Assembly: GCA_037039685.1 (NCBI GenBank)
Contig: JAWNGF010000009.1
Location: forward strand, 1,922,001 to 1,986,000
DNA length: 64,000 bases
Direction: 5' to 3'
Source: Ceratobasidium sp. AG-K
Taxonomy: Eukaryota > Basidiomycota > Agaricomycetes > Cantharellales > Ceratobasidiaceae
A program made the translations under genes and the position numbers. Positions 48,650 through 60,097 of this stretch are shown one piece after another. The notes beneath the pieces were generated by a model, which searched no databases, was not told where the DNA came from, and worked only from the letters and a program-made list of their open reading frames with translations. Position 1 is the first letter of the stretch, and each line of letters begins with the position of its first letter.

Positions 48650-49402
48650 TTATGCTTTAGGCGAGAAGCAATCCTTCCGCGGTCGCATGTAACTGGACGC
48701 GACCACCCACTGACCACCCTTTACCCACGCGGTGTTATCTCCCTCAGCCCGACACCCATTCGGTAATCCGTGCTGCAGATCCCCCTCGCTGGCCAGGCAC
48801 GCCTTCCCATCCAGCTCTGATGGATCACTGATACTAGGTGATCGCCAATGAAAAGCGGCGCCTAACATGAGCACGAGTTCTATATATCGTGAGAGTGCTG
48901 AATACTTGCGCTGTGCTTCTTGCAGTTATCCGCTGTCCCAATTTCAAGCCCCCATAGGTTTCATATGTACCGTAGACTATCTTAGACTTGCCGTTATTGG
49001 TTAGCCCCACGCTGAGACCGAAATCAATTTTGCTTTAGCAGTACGTTGAGCGCATACTTGAGCGCCGGATCACTCCATAGCCGACCGCACCGAGAACTGT
49101 GCTGTTGCACACTCGGTCGTCGGGTGTGAGTTAATACAGTAAGAACCATCAGTGCTCCTGAACGGTTCGCCGCCCCAGCCTCGGCAGGGCGATTCCGCTG
49201 CCCAGTTCTCTTGTGGGAGTCCGGCGAGCATGATGGGCGTGGCAAAATCCACGGACTCGGTGGAAGTTGTTTGCTTCAAAAGATTCAAAGAATTCACGAG
49301 AGCTTGGGGAGCCGAGGAGACCGAGACCAGAGGTCCTTCGGCTGGTCTCGAGTCGAGTAGCAATTGGCAGCTAAGACCGATTCTGGGGAGCAGTGTTGCC
49401 AT
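48650..49402 (-). CDS. Hypothetical two-exon gene
   Basis: A minus-strand frame from ATG 49402 (MATLLPRIGLSCQLLLD) runs about 110 codons with protein-like composition and several Cys, including PCRGWGGEPFRSTDGSYC and TTECATAQ. A second block, 48650-48830, reads SISDPSELDGKACLASEG and GGQWVVASSYMRPRKDCF to a TAA and could be a terminal exon after an acceptor near 48835. I recognise no family and could not trace the middle. Confidence 0.3.
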
Positions 49403-49665
49403 GAAAGGCGGGTCCTCAGGAGGGAACTCATCTCCGATCGTGTCTCCATCTGGCCAAAAAGGATGAACGAGGGGCCAAGGGTAACCAAATCAAGGGAGAA
49501 AAGCACACTATACCAATCACAGCCAAAGCTGTGAATGAGAATCAGATTCAGTGTATGATCAAATAAATAACCCCTGTTTGCTCTAAGTAACTGCGTTACA
49601 ATCTACGAGCATTGTATATATGGGCGCCTGTGGGGCTTACACGTTAGTAAATCCGGGGGGGGGGG

Positions 49666-49986
49666 ATGGGAAATATAGATCTACTGTGTTCACAACAGGC
49701 AGGACTTTGTCTTCCAGCAACAAACTACCATTGGGATCTCCATAGGTCTCTGTTACCTAATCGGCTTTCTCCTCGTCTAGGCGACCACCAGCTACAGTAT
49801 GTCCAACTCAGATGTCACCAACACCGCCTGCGGGTAGCAAATTCGCCGCTGTGCGAGTACTTCACAAGCGCCTTGGAGACTATGGCCCACTCCCTCCCCC
49901 AGTGCCCGCACAACGCGTCCAGAGTTTCGGATAATGTCAGATCTAGAACAATACTAGGGGCTGTATTTGCATCCTACAAACCATGT
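49666..49986 (+). mobile_element. LINE ORF2 tail relic
   Basis: A plus-strand frame contains QLRCHQHRLRVANSPLCEYF followed by ALETMAHSLPQCP. This resembles the zinc-binding C-terminal motif of non-LTR reverse transcriptase proteins (SPxCxxC...ETxxHxLxxCP), with the second Cys replaced by Phe. It ends at TAA near 49986. No RT or endonuclease domain was found upstream, so it is a short fragment. Confidence 0.5.
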
Positions 49987-50190
49987 TAAATTTAGGGTTA
50001 TGCAGTGGTGGCAAAGCGATGATGCGAGAACCGGCACTGCTAGTACTGATCAAGTTGTAGAGTCTAGATCTTCAAAGTACCGGCGTGTGGGTTTGTAATA
50101 GTTAGCATCCCCACACGTATAAGTCAATCGCTCTGGTAAATCCAAGCACTCGTTGACTCTGCAGCTCGAATCATTATATCTTGGATCGCC
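49987..50190. other. Intergenic upstream of LtrA-like gene
   Basis: Short upstream region. Nothing recognised except AT-rich stretches. Confidence 0.4.
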
Positions 50191-53100
50191 ATGAACCGCA
50201 TTGCTCGTTTAACTGTTGACTTTTATAGAGACCCAGACCCTAAAGAGTATACCCTGCATGACCACTGCTGGGAATGGCGGCCGATCTCGCAGAATCCATT
50301 CGTCAAACCCAAGTCCGAAGGGGAAAAAGCGCCAGACGCTCCCGCCACGAGCCCAGAAGATCCCATAATTCAGAGGCATGACGCCCCTACGTGGGTGCAC
50401 CTGGTACGTCGTATCGGCTTGTGTGCGGCGGCGTATTGATGTGCTTACTACCAAATATTTTCCCCTAGTTTTACGATCTCGCCTGGACAGCTACATTTTC
50501 CAGCCTTACCCAGTAGGTCTATGAGTGATTGATTGGCTTCGATGATCGAATCACGTTTGATAATAATTTTATTAGGAATGGCCGGTTCAATCAGCCTTGG
50601 GTGCGCCGGGAATTACTACGGTTCACGTCAGTACTCACTGGCTGATTTACGACTCGTAGGACACAGTATCCTACATAGGCTTTTTTGTACTTATGTGGTG
50701 GCTCTGGGCAGCACAGGTGAGTGTATGCGTCATTTAAAGTGCGCAACGTCAAACAGTCACCGTAGGCGCTGTACACTATACACTTTTACACCAACGACTG
50801 GTACGCATACTGTGGCCTTTTAAGCGGCGGATTTAGTAGGGTAATCTGTCGCACAGGTTTCATTTTGGATCCAACATCGTTCAGTTGGGTATATTCGGAA
50901 TGCTAGCAGCGACCACGCGTGGTATGTAATGACCCAACCAGCCCGAGAAACTCATGTCACTGATGCTTGGCTCGTTTAGGGTACGATATCTCGAACTACA
51001 TTGCTCGCTCTCCTGGTTCAGACACGCTCCAATCTCCGCCACGCCAGATGAGTGACATAATCGACCCCGAGATATACAGTGCCGAGGTCACAGCTGCAAC
51101 ATCGCTTAGGGTGATAGCAGTTTCAGTGACTATCAGTCGGCGAGTTTCACACCACATGCTTGAATCTCCTCAACGCTCATATATTATCGCACAGAATCGT
51201 TCTGCTTGTCCAATACATACGGAGTAAGCAGGACTCAATTCACTTTATACGGTTCCGTAGCTAATTCAATCCAGTCATTGCATACGCGCGAGCTATGGCT
51301 CCTAGGGGGACTAATCGCAACGTTCTACGGAAGGTTACCATGGTACCGATCGGGATGTTTGTGTCCATCCCGCTATTTTTTTGTGCTTGGATGATCTCTA
51401 CGTCGGCTGCTGGAAGGACGCCTCGCGGTGCCGAGCTTAAGTTTGTGCTCTGGGGTGTTGCATTACTCGTCGAGATGGTGTCGCACGTCGCTATGGCGCG
51501 ACTCGACTGGCGGCGCCCCATTGCTGTGGGAAACCTGGCTCAGAACTCGACGGAGTGGAAATCAGATTGGGCTGACTCGACCCCAGCCGTTGAGCCACCG
51601 AGTGGGTCTGACGAAGATAAATTGCCTATTCCTTACTCAGGCGTAACTCTGTCTGAACGGCTCGAGGGAATCACGACGATCATACTTGGGGAGGTTTGTC
51701 CGCTCGAATTGCATTTCGGTTACCCACAGTAACTCCAGGCTTCATGACTTTTATAGGGAATCAATAGCATTGCCGGGTCACTTTGGGCTGTCATGTCCGC
51801 TTCGGGATATGAGAAATCAGTTGCATCGGACGCTATTAGTGCTGCAATCACAGTTTGTTTCCTGACGTATTTCTACTTCGAAGGTCCGACAAGCAGGCAA
51901 CATCCAAAGGGGTTACGTCAAGTGATTTGGTTATTTTTGCATCTCCCTTTCCTACTGGCGGTTATTCTACTACTACTAGGTGAGTGGAGATGCCACCGCC
52001 AGCTACCAGTACTAAAATATAGTCTCAAGGCATGAAAGATCAGTTCTTGCTGACGGTGAGCATCAACCAGGCCAGCAGGTCGTAGGACGTTTGCTGAATA
52101 TAGTTGCACAACCAATCGCAGAGCTACCTGTCAACAATATTCACCTCGCTCAGGTTCCCCTTACTGTTTAAGAGGGAGGGCCTTAACCCGATGAATCCAT
52201 CCAGCGGTAACAACATGGTAGTGAAAGAATACTTCATCAAGCATTCGGTCACGTGGTTAAATGAGTGGGGAGACCTGTTGAACAAAATCGGACCAATCGA
52301 GGGAGGGAAAATGAACCAGTCACAGAATTTCGAGGTTATTGCTTGGCAATGGCGTCTTTCACTTAAACTTTCTCTCAACACCTTCAAGGTTGGTCTTCGC
52401 TTCCCCGAAGTCAACCAGCAAAGATCTGATCTAACTTGTTCTCAGATGTTCATGGGAGAAACTAGAAAGATTCCTGATGATATCCAATTGAAAATAGATC
52501 TCTATAATACCAATCGAACGGTTCCGATTTTGGTTTGTTGCTGTCCATCCGTATGGTACATAGCTCATTGATTATCGGTACCTAGGACAATCGTGTATCA
52601 CTTGCAAAAAACTCCACGGACACAATGCAGTACTATGAAGTAAGTACTATGTCAAGTACAACTGGGTATCTACGACTCATCGACCACGTGATTTCCGTCC
52701 AGATCCTCACCGGCCTGGTGGATACCAACATACAAGGCACACGTTACATTGTTGGGCTCGCGGGCAGTGTTTTTATTTGCCTATCGCTTTTACCTCTGGC
52801 CCACTCCAAACCACGAGGTGCGTGTCGTATACCAGGTCGGACTTCGTATGCAAAGGATGTTTAATATATGCGCCCGCTCTTAGACCGCTTCCAGTGGGGT
52901 ATAGTTCTAAGTCGCTTTGCGATGGGCTTGGCCCTCGTTTCCCTTCTGTTGCTTAACCTTGGCCGCTATCAAACCTTGTGGATATATCCCGAACTGGGGC
53001 AGACGAAACACCAAGCTGGGATATTTCAGTGGATCACCGCGTATGCTAACTCTGCTTGACATGCGTTAATGTATTAATGGAATGCATTCCGGCTACGCAG

Positions 53101-53529
53101 GTACTGGGTATTACCTACCATCGCACTCGCCCACTTCCTCGAACTTGTCATTGAGACAGTAAGCGTCGTGCTCTAATTGCTACCAACTGCGTACTAACAA
53201 GTGACCACTAGCTCATAACAGGGCTAGCTAGACTCAGGATAAATGAAATATCTCGGCAAGATCTGGAAGTCGCGCAGAGAGCCAAGGCGGTCGAAACGAT
53301 TGAAGAGGAAAGGAGGCATGGGCAAGAGATTACAAGCGAGATGCTCAAGCCAGCAGAACCATACGTGCGCCCTCATCTCGGGGAACTGGTGTGGAGGGAG
53401 GTTCGGCAAGGCGTCCAAGAGATCCAGCAAGGCGTCCGAGAGATCCAGCGAGGCGTCCTAGCAATCCTAGTTCGGCTCAACTTGAAGTCAAAAGAGCCGA
53501 AATATGTCAAAGTAACTTATGGGGATTGA
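50191..53529 (+). CDS. LtrA-like multi-pass membrane protein
   Basis: A many-exon gene (at least ten) spanning about 3.3 kb. Exon 1, 50191-50403, ends HDAPTWVHL. Exon 2, 50469-50512, continues FYDLAWTATFSSLTQ. Later exons give NGRFNQPW, DTVSYIGFFVLMWWLWAAQ, HFYTNDW, GYDISNYIARSPGS, and LSERLEGITTIILGE. This order is diagnostic of fungal proteins with the low-temperature-requirement-A (LtrA) domain. Several hydrophobic helices follow (FLHLPFLLAVILLLLG; RYIVGLAGSVFICLSLLPLA; FAMGLALVSLLLLNLG). The C-terminus has three heptad-like repeats QGVxEIQ (about 53406-53460) and ends KYVKVTYGD. The biochemical function of the family in fungi is unknown. Introns past exon 5 were judged only from frame changes. 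Confidence 0.7.
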
Positions 53530-55087
53530 TTCCTCAGCTTTGTGTCTATTCGGTTCTCCCTGTATTACTCAAACAAAAAATTTGTAATTTAAATAGTTAA
53601 GTGGCCCTGTCTTTATATCTTGGACTCTGGTGCGTATGCGTTACCAGATTCGGATAGCCAGGAGTTATTATGTCACATTCATATACGGGCAGTAATGTTT
53701 ACAAAAGAAATTCGTCACAGGTGGAGAGCGTGGAGCAAGGGGTGTAAACACGTGAACTCATTCATCTCCAGGGAATGGAAAGATGGGAGAGCCGGGGCAA
53801 AGCGAGCCGGGAACCGAGGCGCCAGGTCGTGAGTAAGACTCACGGGTCGGGTGAGGTACCGAGCAGCGAAAAACTCAAAAGAGATTGGGCCGAGACGAGA
53901 GAGCAGCTAGAAAAGCGAGACCCAGCGATTGGCATTATGATATTAGCAGGAAGACGGTTGCGTCCAGCCCTGCTCGTTCCAAAAGCAGGGGTTATCTACG
54001 GCCTGCTTCCCTCAACATCTGGGTCATGGAATGATACATATTGTTGATGCGTTCCAATAGAAGCAAGATCCCCTGCGCATCGGATACCTCGAAGGACATT
54101 TCATGGGCTCTGGGGTTGATACCCAGAGTGATCTACTCGTTCTCCATACCGTTCCGAGCCTGAGCCTTTCATGTCAGCCTGTCCAAGGAAGCCACCAGAC
54201 TTAGCTGCAGAGCGTTCATATCTCGGGAGAATGGCTCGCCCCTTGCGCGGAGGAAAGTTTGCACAGGCCACTCTGAACAAACACCTCTCTACTTGTGTGT
54301 TCGATGCGCTCGGAGGAGGCGACTATTGGCGTCCCTAATTAAATGGAACCAACAAGGTCTGGGGGTTCATATTAGGGCCCGCATAGGTCGGGTGGGTAAG
54401 GATGCACTTGAGGGGGCAGGCAAAGTGGTTGTGCTCAGATATCAGCAGAGGTATCGGGTAGCAGCTTTCGCGTACATAGTGTAGCGCCTGCCGCGGGCTA
54501 CACGCTGGCTCTGTACAATCTTGCACGCATATCGCCCGCGCCCCCTTCTGATCTCGTGCTACCAGAATAGCTGACCCTCCGCCCATTTCAATGGTCTTCC
54601 GTCAAAGCTGGGTGGTTCCTGGGTCAGTGTAAGGCGCATCAACTAGGTTTAGAGGAAGTGAGTGATACTCGGTTGATCATCTATACATGCCCTCCCGTAG
54701 CGGGGGAGCTAGCAGGTGCTTGAGCGAACTCACCATTCGCGAATGGTGTTCTTTCATCCAGATAAATATCTACGCGCTGATCCGTGCGACGATCATGATC
54801 AAGGTAGCTTGTTCAGATATATAATTTGGTTCCATGTAGGGAGTAAAATGGTAGAACCGGGAAGTTGCGCGGTAAATACCGCGGTTGTGAGCCCAAAACG
54901 GTGACACGGAATTATCACGTGATCACCCAACCGCGCAACGCTCCCGCGGTAATTTTGGGCGGTTGATCCCGGTCATATCGTGTATTCGAGTTGACAGATA
55001 ATTTAATTACATATGATTTTCAATTATTTGGGCCACATCAGCCAGCCTCGGTAGCAGCGGTGTATCGTACCAGGACCCGATTGCCAT
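53530..55087. other. Intergenic
   Basis: No supported gene. Short frames at 53620-54047 and 54293-54484 carry no recognisable motif. Confidence 0.4.
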
Positions 55088-55640
55088 CTAGGCCTGGAAT
55101 GAGTGAACGGACACACGGTGCTGAAGATTATTAATCACCAATCGCCTGCCCGAAAACACGCGCTCAGCATCGACGGAGGTCGCTTGAATAAGGAACATGT
55201 CAGAGAGCGTGTAAATATCGATATACCCTAGTACATACCTGGTGCAGACAAGTAGAAGAGCGCCATATGAGCCACGCTCGGGCGCCGCTGATGCTGTGCC
55301 TCCCAGTATGGCAGGATGCATCTGTAGTCAGCGATCATGTCCTCGGAGACAACGGCGCTATTGAGGTAAGCTTCGCTTGAGTCACAATCGAGCTGTGGTG
55401 GTGAGCGAGATGAGGATGAATGGTGCTGTGTCCATGTGCTACCACCAGCCTACAGATCAACTTTGAGGTGAGGGGAGGTGCTAAAAATCTAGTAAATCCA
55501 GTGTACCTGAAGTCCCGCAACTGAATCAGTGGGTGGCCCAATTGGTTGAGATGATTGTTGTTCTTGTTAGGCTCGCCTTTGGAATGGTAGTGTTGCTCCA
55601 AGGCAGGCTCGTAATGTTCATACACGGGCGATCTCCACAA
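55088..55640 (-). mobile_element. hAT transposase relic
   Basis: On the minus strand, joining across a 58-61-bp GT-AG intron (GTATGTACTAGGG to TTATTCAAG) gives ILPYWEAQHQRRPSV, AHMALFYLSAPATSVDAERV and FSGRRLVINNLQHRVS. This is the C-terminal dimerisation domain of hAT transposases, ending at TAG 55088-55090. Upstream, RSPVYEHYEPALEQHYHSKG resembles the N-terminal zinc-finger-linked part of the same family. The large central catalytic region is missing, so the copy is internally deleted. Terminal inverted repeats were not located. Confidence 0.7.
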
Positions 55641-55810
55641 CTGACGAGCAGCGTCTTGGAAGATCAGGAAGCCGGTTAGCTAATGTTTTCAAGAACCAGA
55701 GAACGTGTATACTTCCTGAGATCTGTTGGTCGGAATACCCCCAGACTTCAAGATTGGACATAGCATTCAACCCCTTGCGATGCTTTGCTCGAGGTTGAAC
55801 AGGGGTAGAA

Positions 55811-56241
55811 TGTCCCGACTTGGGTCAACTGGGTGTAGAAAAGGTTAAGGGGTTCGACTTTAGACGAGTCTTAGAACCCAAGGAGTAGTAATAGTTAAGA
55901 GGATTGATTGATCAAGTCCTAGTGGAGAGGAGGTCAAGCCTTGTCGTTAACCGGCTTGACTGTTGTGAGCCTTGCTCACTCCATTGGACTCGTCTGTGCC
56001 TCGCCCTGTCTTGCAGCTGTGTTTGTATGTCTTGTTTCTCTTTTCCTGCTGCGTTGCCACCTTCTTGTGGTTATCCTGTTATATTGTGTAACACGGCTGT
56101 GCTTTGTACAAGTCATGTCTGTTCATACAGCATGACTCACATGGACACTCCTGACTGGCTTGCTTGTATGACTCGTGTGGCTGCACCTTGTATGACTTGG
56201 CCTCTTTTGTTTATATATAGAGGACCAACAAGCCTGGTAAC
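55811..56241 (-). mobile_element. Diverged LTR relic of the same Gypsy family
   Basis: From TGTCCCGACTTGGGTCAACT at 55811 the sequence follows the LTR at 56242-56654 for about 150 bp with scattered changes, up to the hairpin CGGCTTGAC near 55970. It then carries about 240 bp of unrelated sequence before a TATATATA-like motif near 56213. It abuts the next LTR directly. It is either an older LTR with a different U3 or one carrying an insertion. Confidence 0.65.
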
Positions 56242-56654
56242 TGTCCCGACTTGGGTCAACTAGGTATATATAAGGTTAAGGGGTTCAACTTAGACAAGTC
56301 TTAGAACCCAAGGCGTAGTGATAGTGAGAGGATTTGATTGAGCAAGTCCTAGTGGAGAGGAGGTCAAGCCTTGTCGTTAACCGGCTTGACCTCTGGGTTT
56401 ATATACATGAGGGATCAGTGCCACGTCATCATTTATCAGTGTGGGAAAGCCGAGTACAACCAAAGATAAGCAAGATAAGAGACATGACTCAACATTCTGG
56501 AAGTTCCGGAAGCAACACCAATATCAAATGAAAAGACAAATACATCACATGATACAAGTTAAGCGCCAGAGGACATTTGTGCCAAAAAAGGAAAGTGTTC
56601 GAAAAAAAGATATAAAATCAGAATAAAATGTCTGAGCTTAGTCAGCTCATGACA
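56242..56654 (-). repeat. 3' LTR of minus-strand Gypsy element
   Basis: 413 bp with TG...CA ends. In element sense it has TATATAAA at 56398-56405. An inverted repeat follows, with arms AGGTCAAGCC and GGCTTGACCT separated by 12 nt. It matches the LTR at 61773-62186 in reverse complement with about five substitutions and one indel. Confidence 0.92.
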
Positions 56655-56664
56655 TTACCCCCTC

Positions 56665-58782
56665 CTAAGGGCCTGGCGCGGTGGGGTGGAGTTTGTGAAA
56701 TTTATCAACCAGTTCAGGAGCGTTCTTGAGATCTTCCTTTGATTGCCAAGAGTTGTCTGCATGAGAGTATCCTTTCCACTTGACGTAATAGTGGAGTTGA
56801 CGGCGGATTTTTTTTGAATTAAGGATCTCTTTGACTTCCCACTCTTCTTCTCCTTCTTGTGTGACAATAGGGGGTGGTTGAGCGGGTTCGCGGCCGTGGG
56901 GATCAGAGTGGAATTTCTTGAGCAGCATGACATGGAAGACAGGATGAATCTTCATTGACTTTGGTAATTCCAGTCTAAAGGCATGAGTCCCTACTTTTTC
57001 CATTACTTTGTAAGGGCCTAAAACTTTGTGGGAGAGCTTTACTGAGGGTCTGTCTGTGGAAATGTTCTGATGATTTAGCCAGACTCTATCTCCCGGGTTT
57101 ATCTCTTCTGGTTCTTTGGCTCCTTTATCAAAGTAGTGTTTGTAGGACTGATTTGCTAGAATGAGGGCGGCTTTGACTTCGTCGTATCCTTTCAACAGGA
57201 ATTCTGCATGGGCATCAGCTTCAGGAACAGTATAATCTGATTCTTCCCCGATGTTCATTCTAGGGTTGAAACCCTGGCAGATCTGGAAAGGAGTTTTGCC
57301 AGTGGATGCTTGGATTCCATTGTTGTAAGCAAATTCTGCCATAGGGAGCAGGGCCACCCAGTCGTTTTGCCTATGGTTGACAAAAGCCCTGATAAAGATT
57401 TCAACGACTTGGTTTGCCCGTTCTGACTGTCCATCTGTCCTTGGATGGTAGGCTGTGCTGAAGGTGGGTTTTACATCCAACCGTTTGTACAGATGCCTAA
57501 TGAACTTTGAGTTGAAAGTGGATCCTCTATCCAAGACTGTTACTTTTGGGGTGCCGTGAAGTTTCCAAATGTTTGCAACGAAGATATTGGCTATGTCTAC
57601 TGCTGTGGCTGTTGATTTGCAAGGGAGGTAGTGTGCCATCTTGGAGAACCGATCTACCACCGTCAAGATTGCGTCATATCCTTCTGATTCTGGGAGCCCT
57701 ACAATCATGTTGTAGGAGATCTCTTCCCAAGGTCTCTCAGGAATATGTAAAGGACGCAGTAGTCCTGTGGGGAGTTGGTTTGATGGTTTAACTCGAATGC
57801 ATGTTTCGCAGTGTGACATGTAAGAGTTGACAAATTTCTTCATGGTTGGCCAGTAGTAAGTTCTTGAGACCAATTCCAATGTTCTTGCTTGTCCAGGATG
57901 CCCAGCTGTAATATTGTCATGGCGCGATTCCAATATCAGGTTTCTGACGGTTTCATCCTTGGGGACAAAGATCTTTCCTTTTAACATTAGGAGTCCCTCT
58001 CTGTATTCCCAATCTTTGACTTTTTCTCCGTTTCTCAGCTTATTGTGAGCTTCCTCTAATCTGGGATCTTCAAGGATTGCTTCTCTGATTAGGTCGTTAA
58101 TCTCCTGGTCAGGGGTAATAGCTGAAACAAAAATGTCTGGTTTGAGGAGAACTTGGTTCTCTACCCCCCCCAAAGGTTCTAAGTCGTATCGTCTCAAGAG
58201 AATGTCTGCTTTTTTATTCTGGCTTCCCGGCCTATACATGATTTGGAAATTGAAGTCTACTAAGAAGTTCATCCAGCGAATTTGGCATTGGTTCAGTTGT
58301 TTGGATGATGAGAAGTATTCCAAGTTTTTGTGATCTGTTATGACTTGAATGGCTTTTTCCGTGCCTTGAAGTAAGTGCCGCCATTCCTTGAAGGCTCTAA
58401 TAATTGCCAATAGTTCTTTGTCAAAAATATCGTAGTTTTGTTCAGCTGGATTTAGTGATTTAGAAAGGAAAGCCACTGGGTGTAATTTCCCTTCTCCATC
58501 TTTCTGAGATAAAACTGCTCCTGTGGCAAACCCTGATGCATCTGTTTTGAGGAAAAACTCTTTATTTTGATCGGGCTGCATCATTACAGGTACCACCTTA
58601 AGAGCTTCCTTCAGTGTATTCATGGCGTCTTGTTCTTTGCTTGTCCATTGCCACTTTTGATCCTTCTTGAGTAGGTTGTATAGGGTCTGGCTTTGCCGGC
58701 AAAGTCTTGAATGAATCTTCAATAGAAATTTACAAATCCTAGGAACTCTTGAACTTGTTTCACGTTCTTGGGAGCTTTCCAA
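56665..58782 (-). pseudogene. pol 3' part: RNase H, integrase, chromodomain
   Basis: Continues the RT of the upstream frame after a frameshift. Domains in order are the RT/RNase H connection (DQKWQW...), RNase H (FFLKTDASGFATGAVLSQ, YDIFDKELLAIIRAFKEW), the integrase HHCC zinc region (HPGQARTLELV...HCETC), and the integrase core. The first catalytic Asp of the core is Asn here (ISYNMIVG, codon 57709-57711). The second Asp (LDRGSTFN) and the Glu (DGQSERANQ) remain. The C-terminus is a chromodomain (VKEILNSKK...YYVKWKGYSHADNSWQ), which in chromoviruses directs insertion to marked chromatin. Loss of the first DDE residue should abolish integration. Confidence 0.9.
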
Positions 58783-60062
58783 TTCATAGCTGCTGTGACC
58801 TTTTCTTGATCTGTTTCGATTCCTTTATTGGAAATGACCAGTCCTACCCAATCCAGTTTGGTTTGGTGGAACTTGCATTTCCTCAGTTTTGCAATTAACT
58901 TGTGTTTCCTTAGTCTTCTTAACACCTCTTTTACATGTCCTGGGTGGTCTTCGACTCGTTTGGAAAAAATGAAGATATCGTCGATGTATACAAGTACAAA
59001 AACCCCCATAATGTCCCTGAATATAGAGTTCATTAGGGACTGGAAGCTTGATGGGGCATTTTTGAGACCAAAGGGCATGACTTTCCATTCATACATGCCG
59101 TACTGAGTTTTGAAGGCTGTTTTCCATTCATGTCCTGTCGCTATTTGGGTTTGATGGAATCCTTGTGCTAAGTCTAGAGTGGTACCAATGACAAATCCTT
59201 CCAGGGCCCTTAACCATTGGTCCAGTAGAGGGATTCCACTCGCATTGAATTTGCACAGCGAATTCACATATCTATAGTCAACACACAAGCGTAATTCTGG
59301 GTTGTTTGGATCTTCTGGGTGGGGCTTTTTGACGAATAGAACCAGCAATGCTAAAGGAGACTTGGAAATTTGAATGTGTCCCCTCCGGATGAGGGTTTCT
59401 AGTACTTTCTTCATTTCTTTGTCTTCAGCTGGGGACGTTTTGTAAGTGGGGCCGTGCTTTAATTTGGCCTCTGGTAGGAGATCCAATGTGATGTTGGTTG
59501 GTCTGTGAGGTGGGAGTTCTTCCAATCTGGATTCATCAAATACATCTGCAAACTCCTTATATTCTTTGGGTAATATAGTTTCAGCTGCAATTTGGAGTGT
59601 AGATGGGACTTCTAGGCAGTTTTTTGAACAAAACTCGCTTGTGTATGCAATTGTCCTATTTTTCCAATTAATTTGTGGGTTATGTTTCTTGAGCCATGAC
59701 ATCCCAAGTACGATGGGGTGTCTTCCAATGTTTGTGATGTGACATTCTATTTTGCTGGAATGTGTTCCCATGACAAGTTTAAATTTGGTATAGTGGGTGA
59801 CCTTTCCAGACAAAACTTCTCGCCCGTCTATAACTTGCAGAGTCTTTGGTTTCTCGTGTTGAAAAAGGGGAAGGTTTGCTTCTTTTGCTAGGGAAGGGTT
59901 GATGAAGCAGGAGGTTGCGCTGCAATCAAGTAGTGCTTGTCCAGAGAACCTTTTTGATTTGTTAACTGACTTAGAATCAGGAGCTGTAGCTAGTGGATGA
60001 GCGGTGAAATCAAGGTATAATTGGTTTTCATTTGATATTGACATGATTTCTAGTTCATCCAT
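58719..60062 (-). pseudogene. pol 5' part: protease and reverse transcriptase
   Basis: Starts MDELEIMSISNEN. The retroviral-type aspartic protease site reads ALLDCSATSCF, where D-S/T-G-A is expected, so the Gly after the Asp triad is Ser. RT blocks follow: SPLALLVLFVKKP, LRLCVDYRYVN, LDLAQGFHQTQI, MPFGLKNAPSSFQ and the YIDD catalytic loop (VLVYIDDIFIFS). The frame stops at a TGA (58719-58721) inside the conserved FLGFVNFY-R-RF motif, where Arg is expected. A one-base loss follows near 58687. Two independent lesions in the same 35 bp make programmed recoding unlikely. Confidence 0.9.
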
Positions 60063-60097
60063 ATTACTAGCTAATATATCACCAAGTACTTGGCTCC

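Noticed and set aside
58687..58782. Programmed frameshift between the two pol frames
   Set aside because: A separate nonsense codon lies within the same 35 bp inside a conserved motif, so decay is the simpler explanation.
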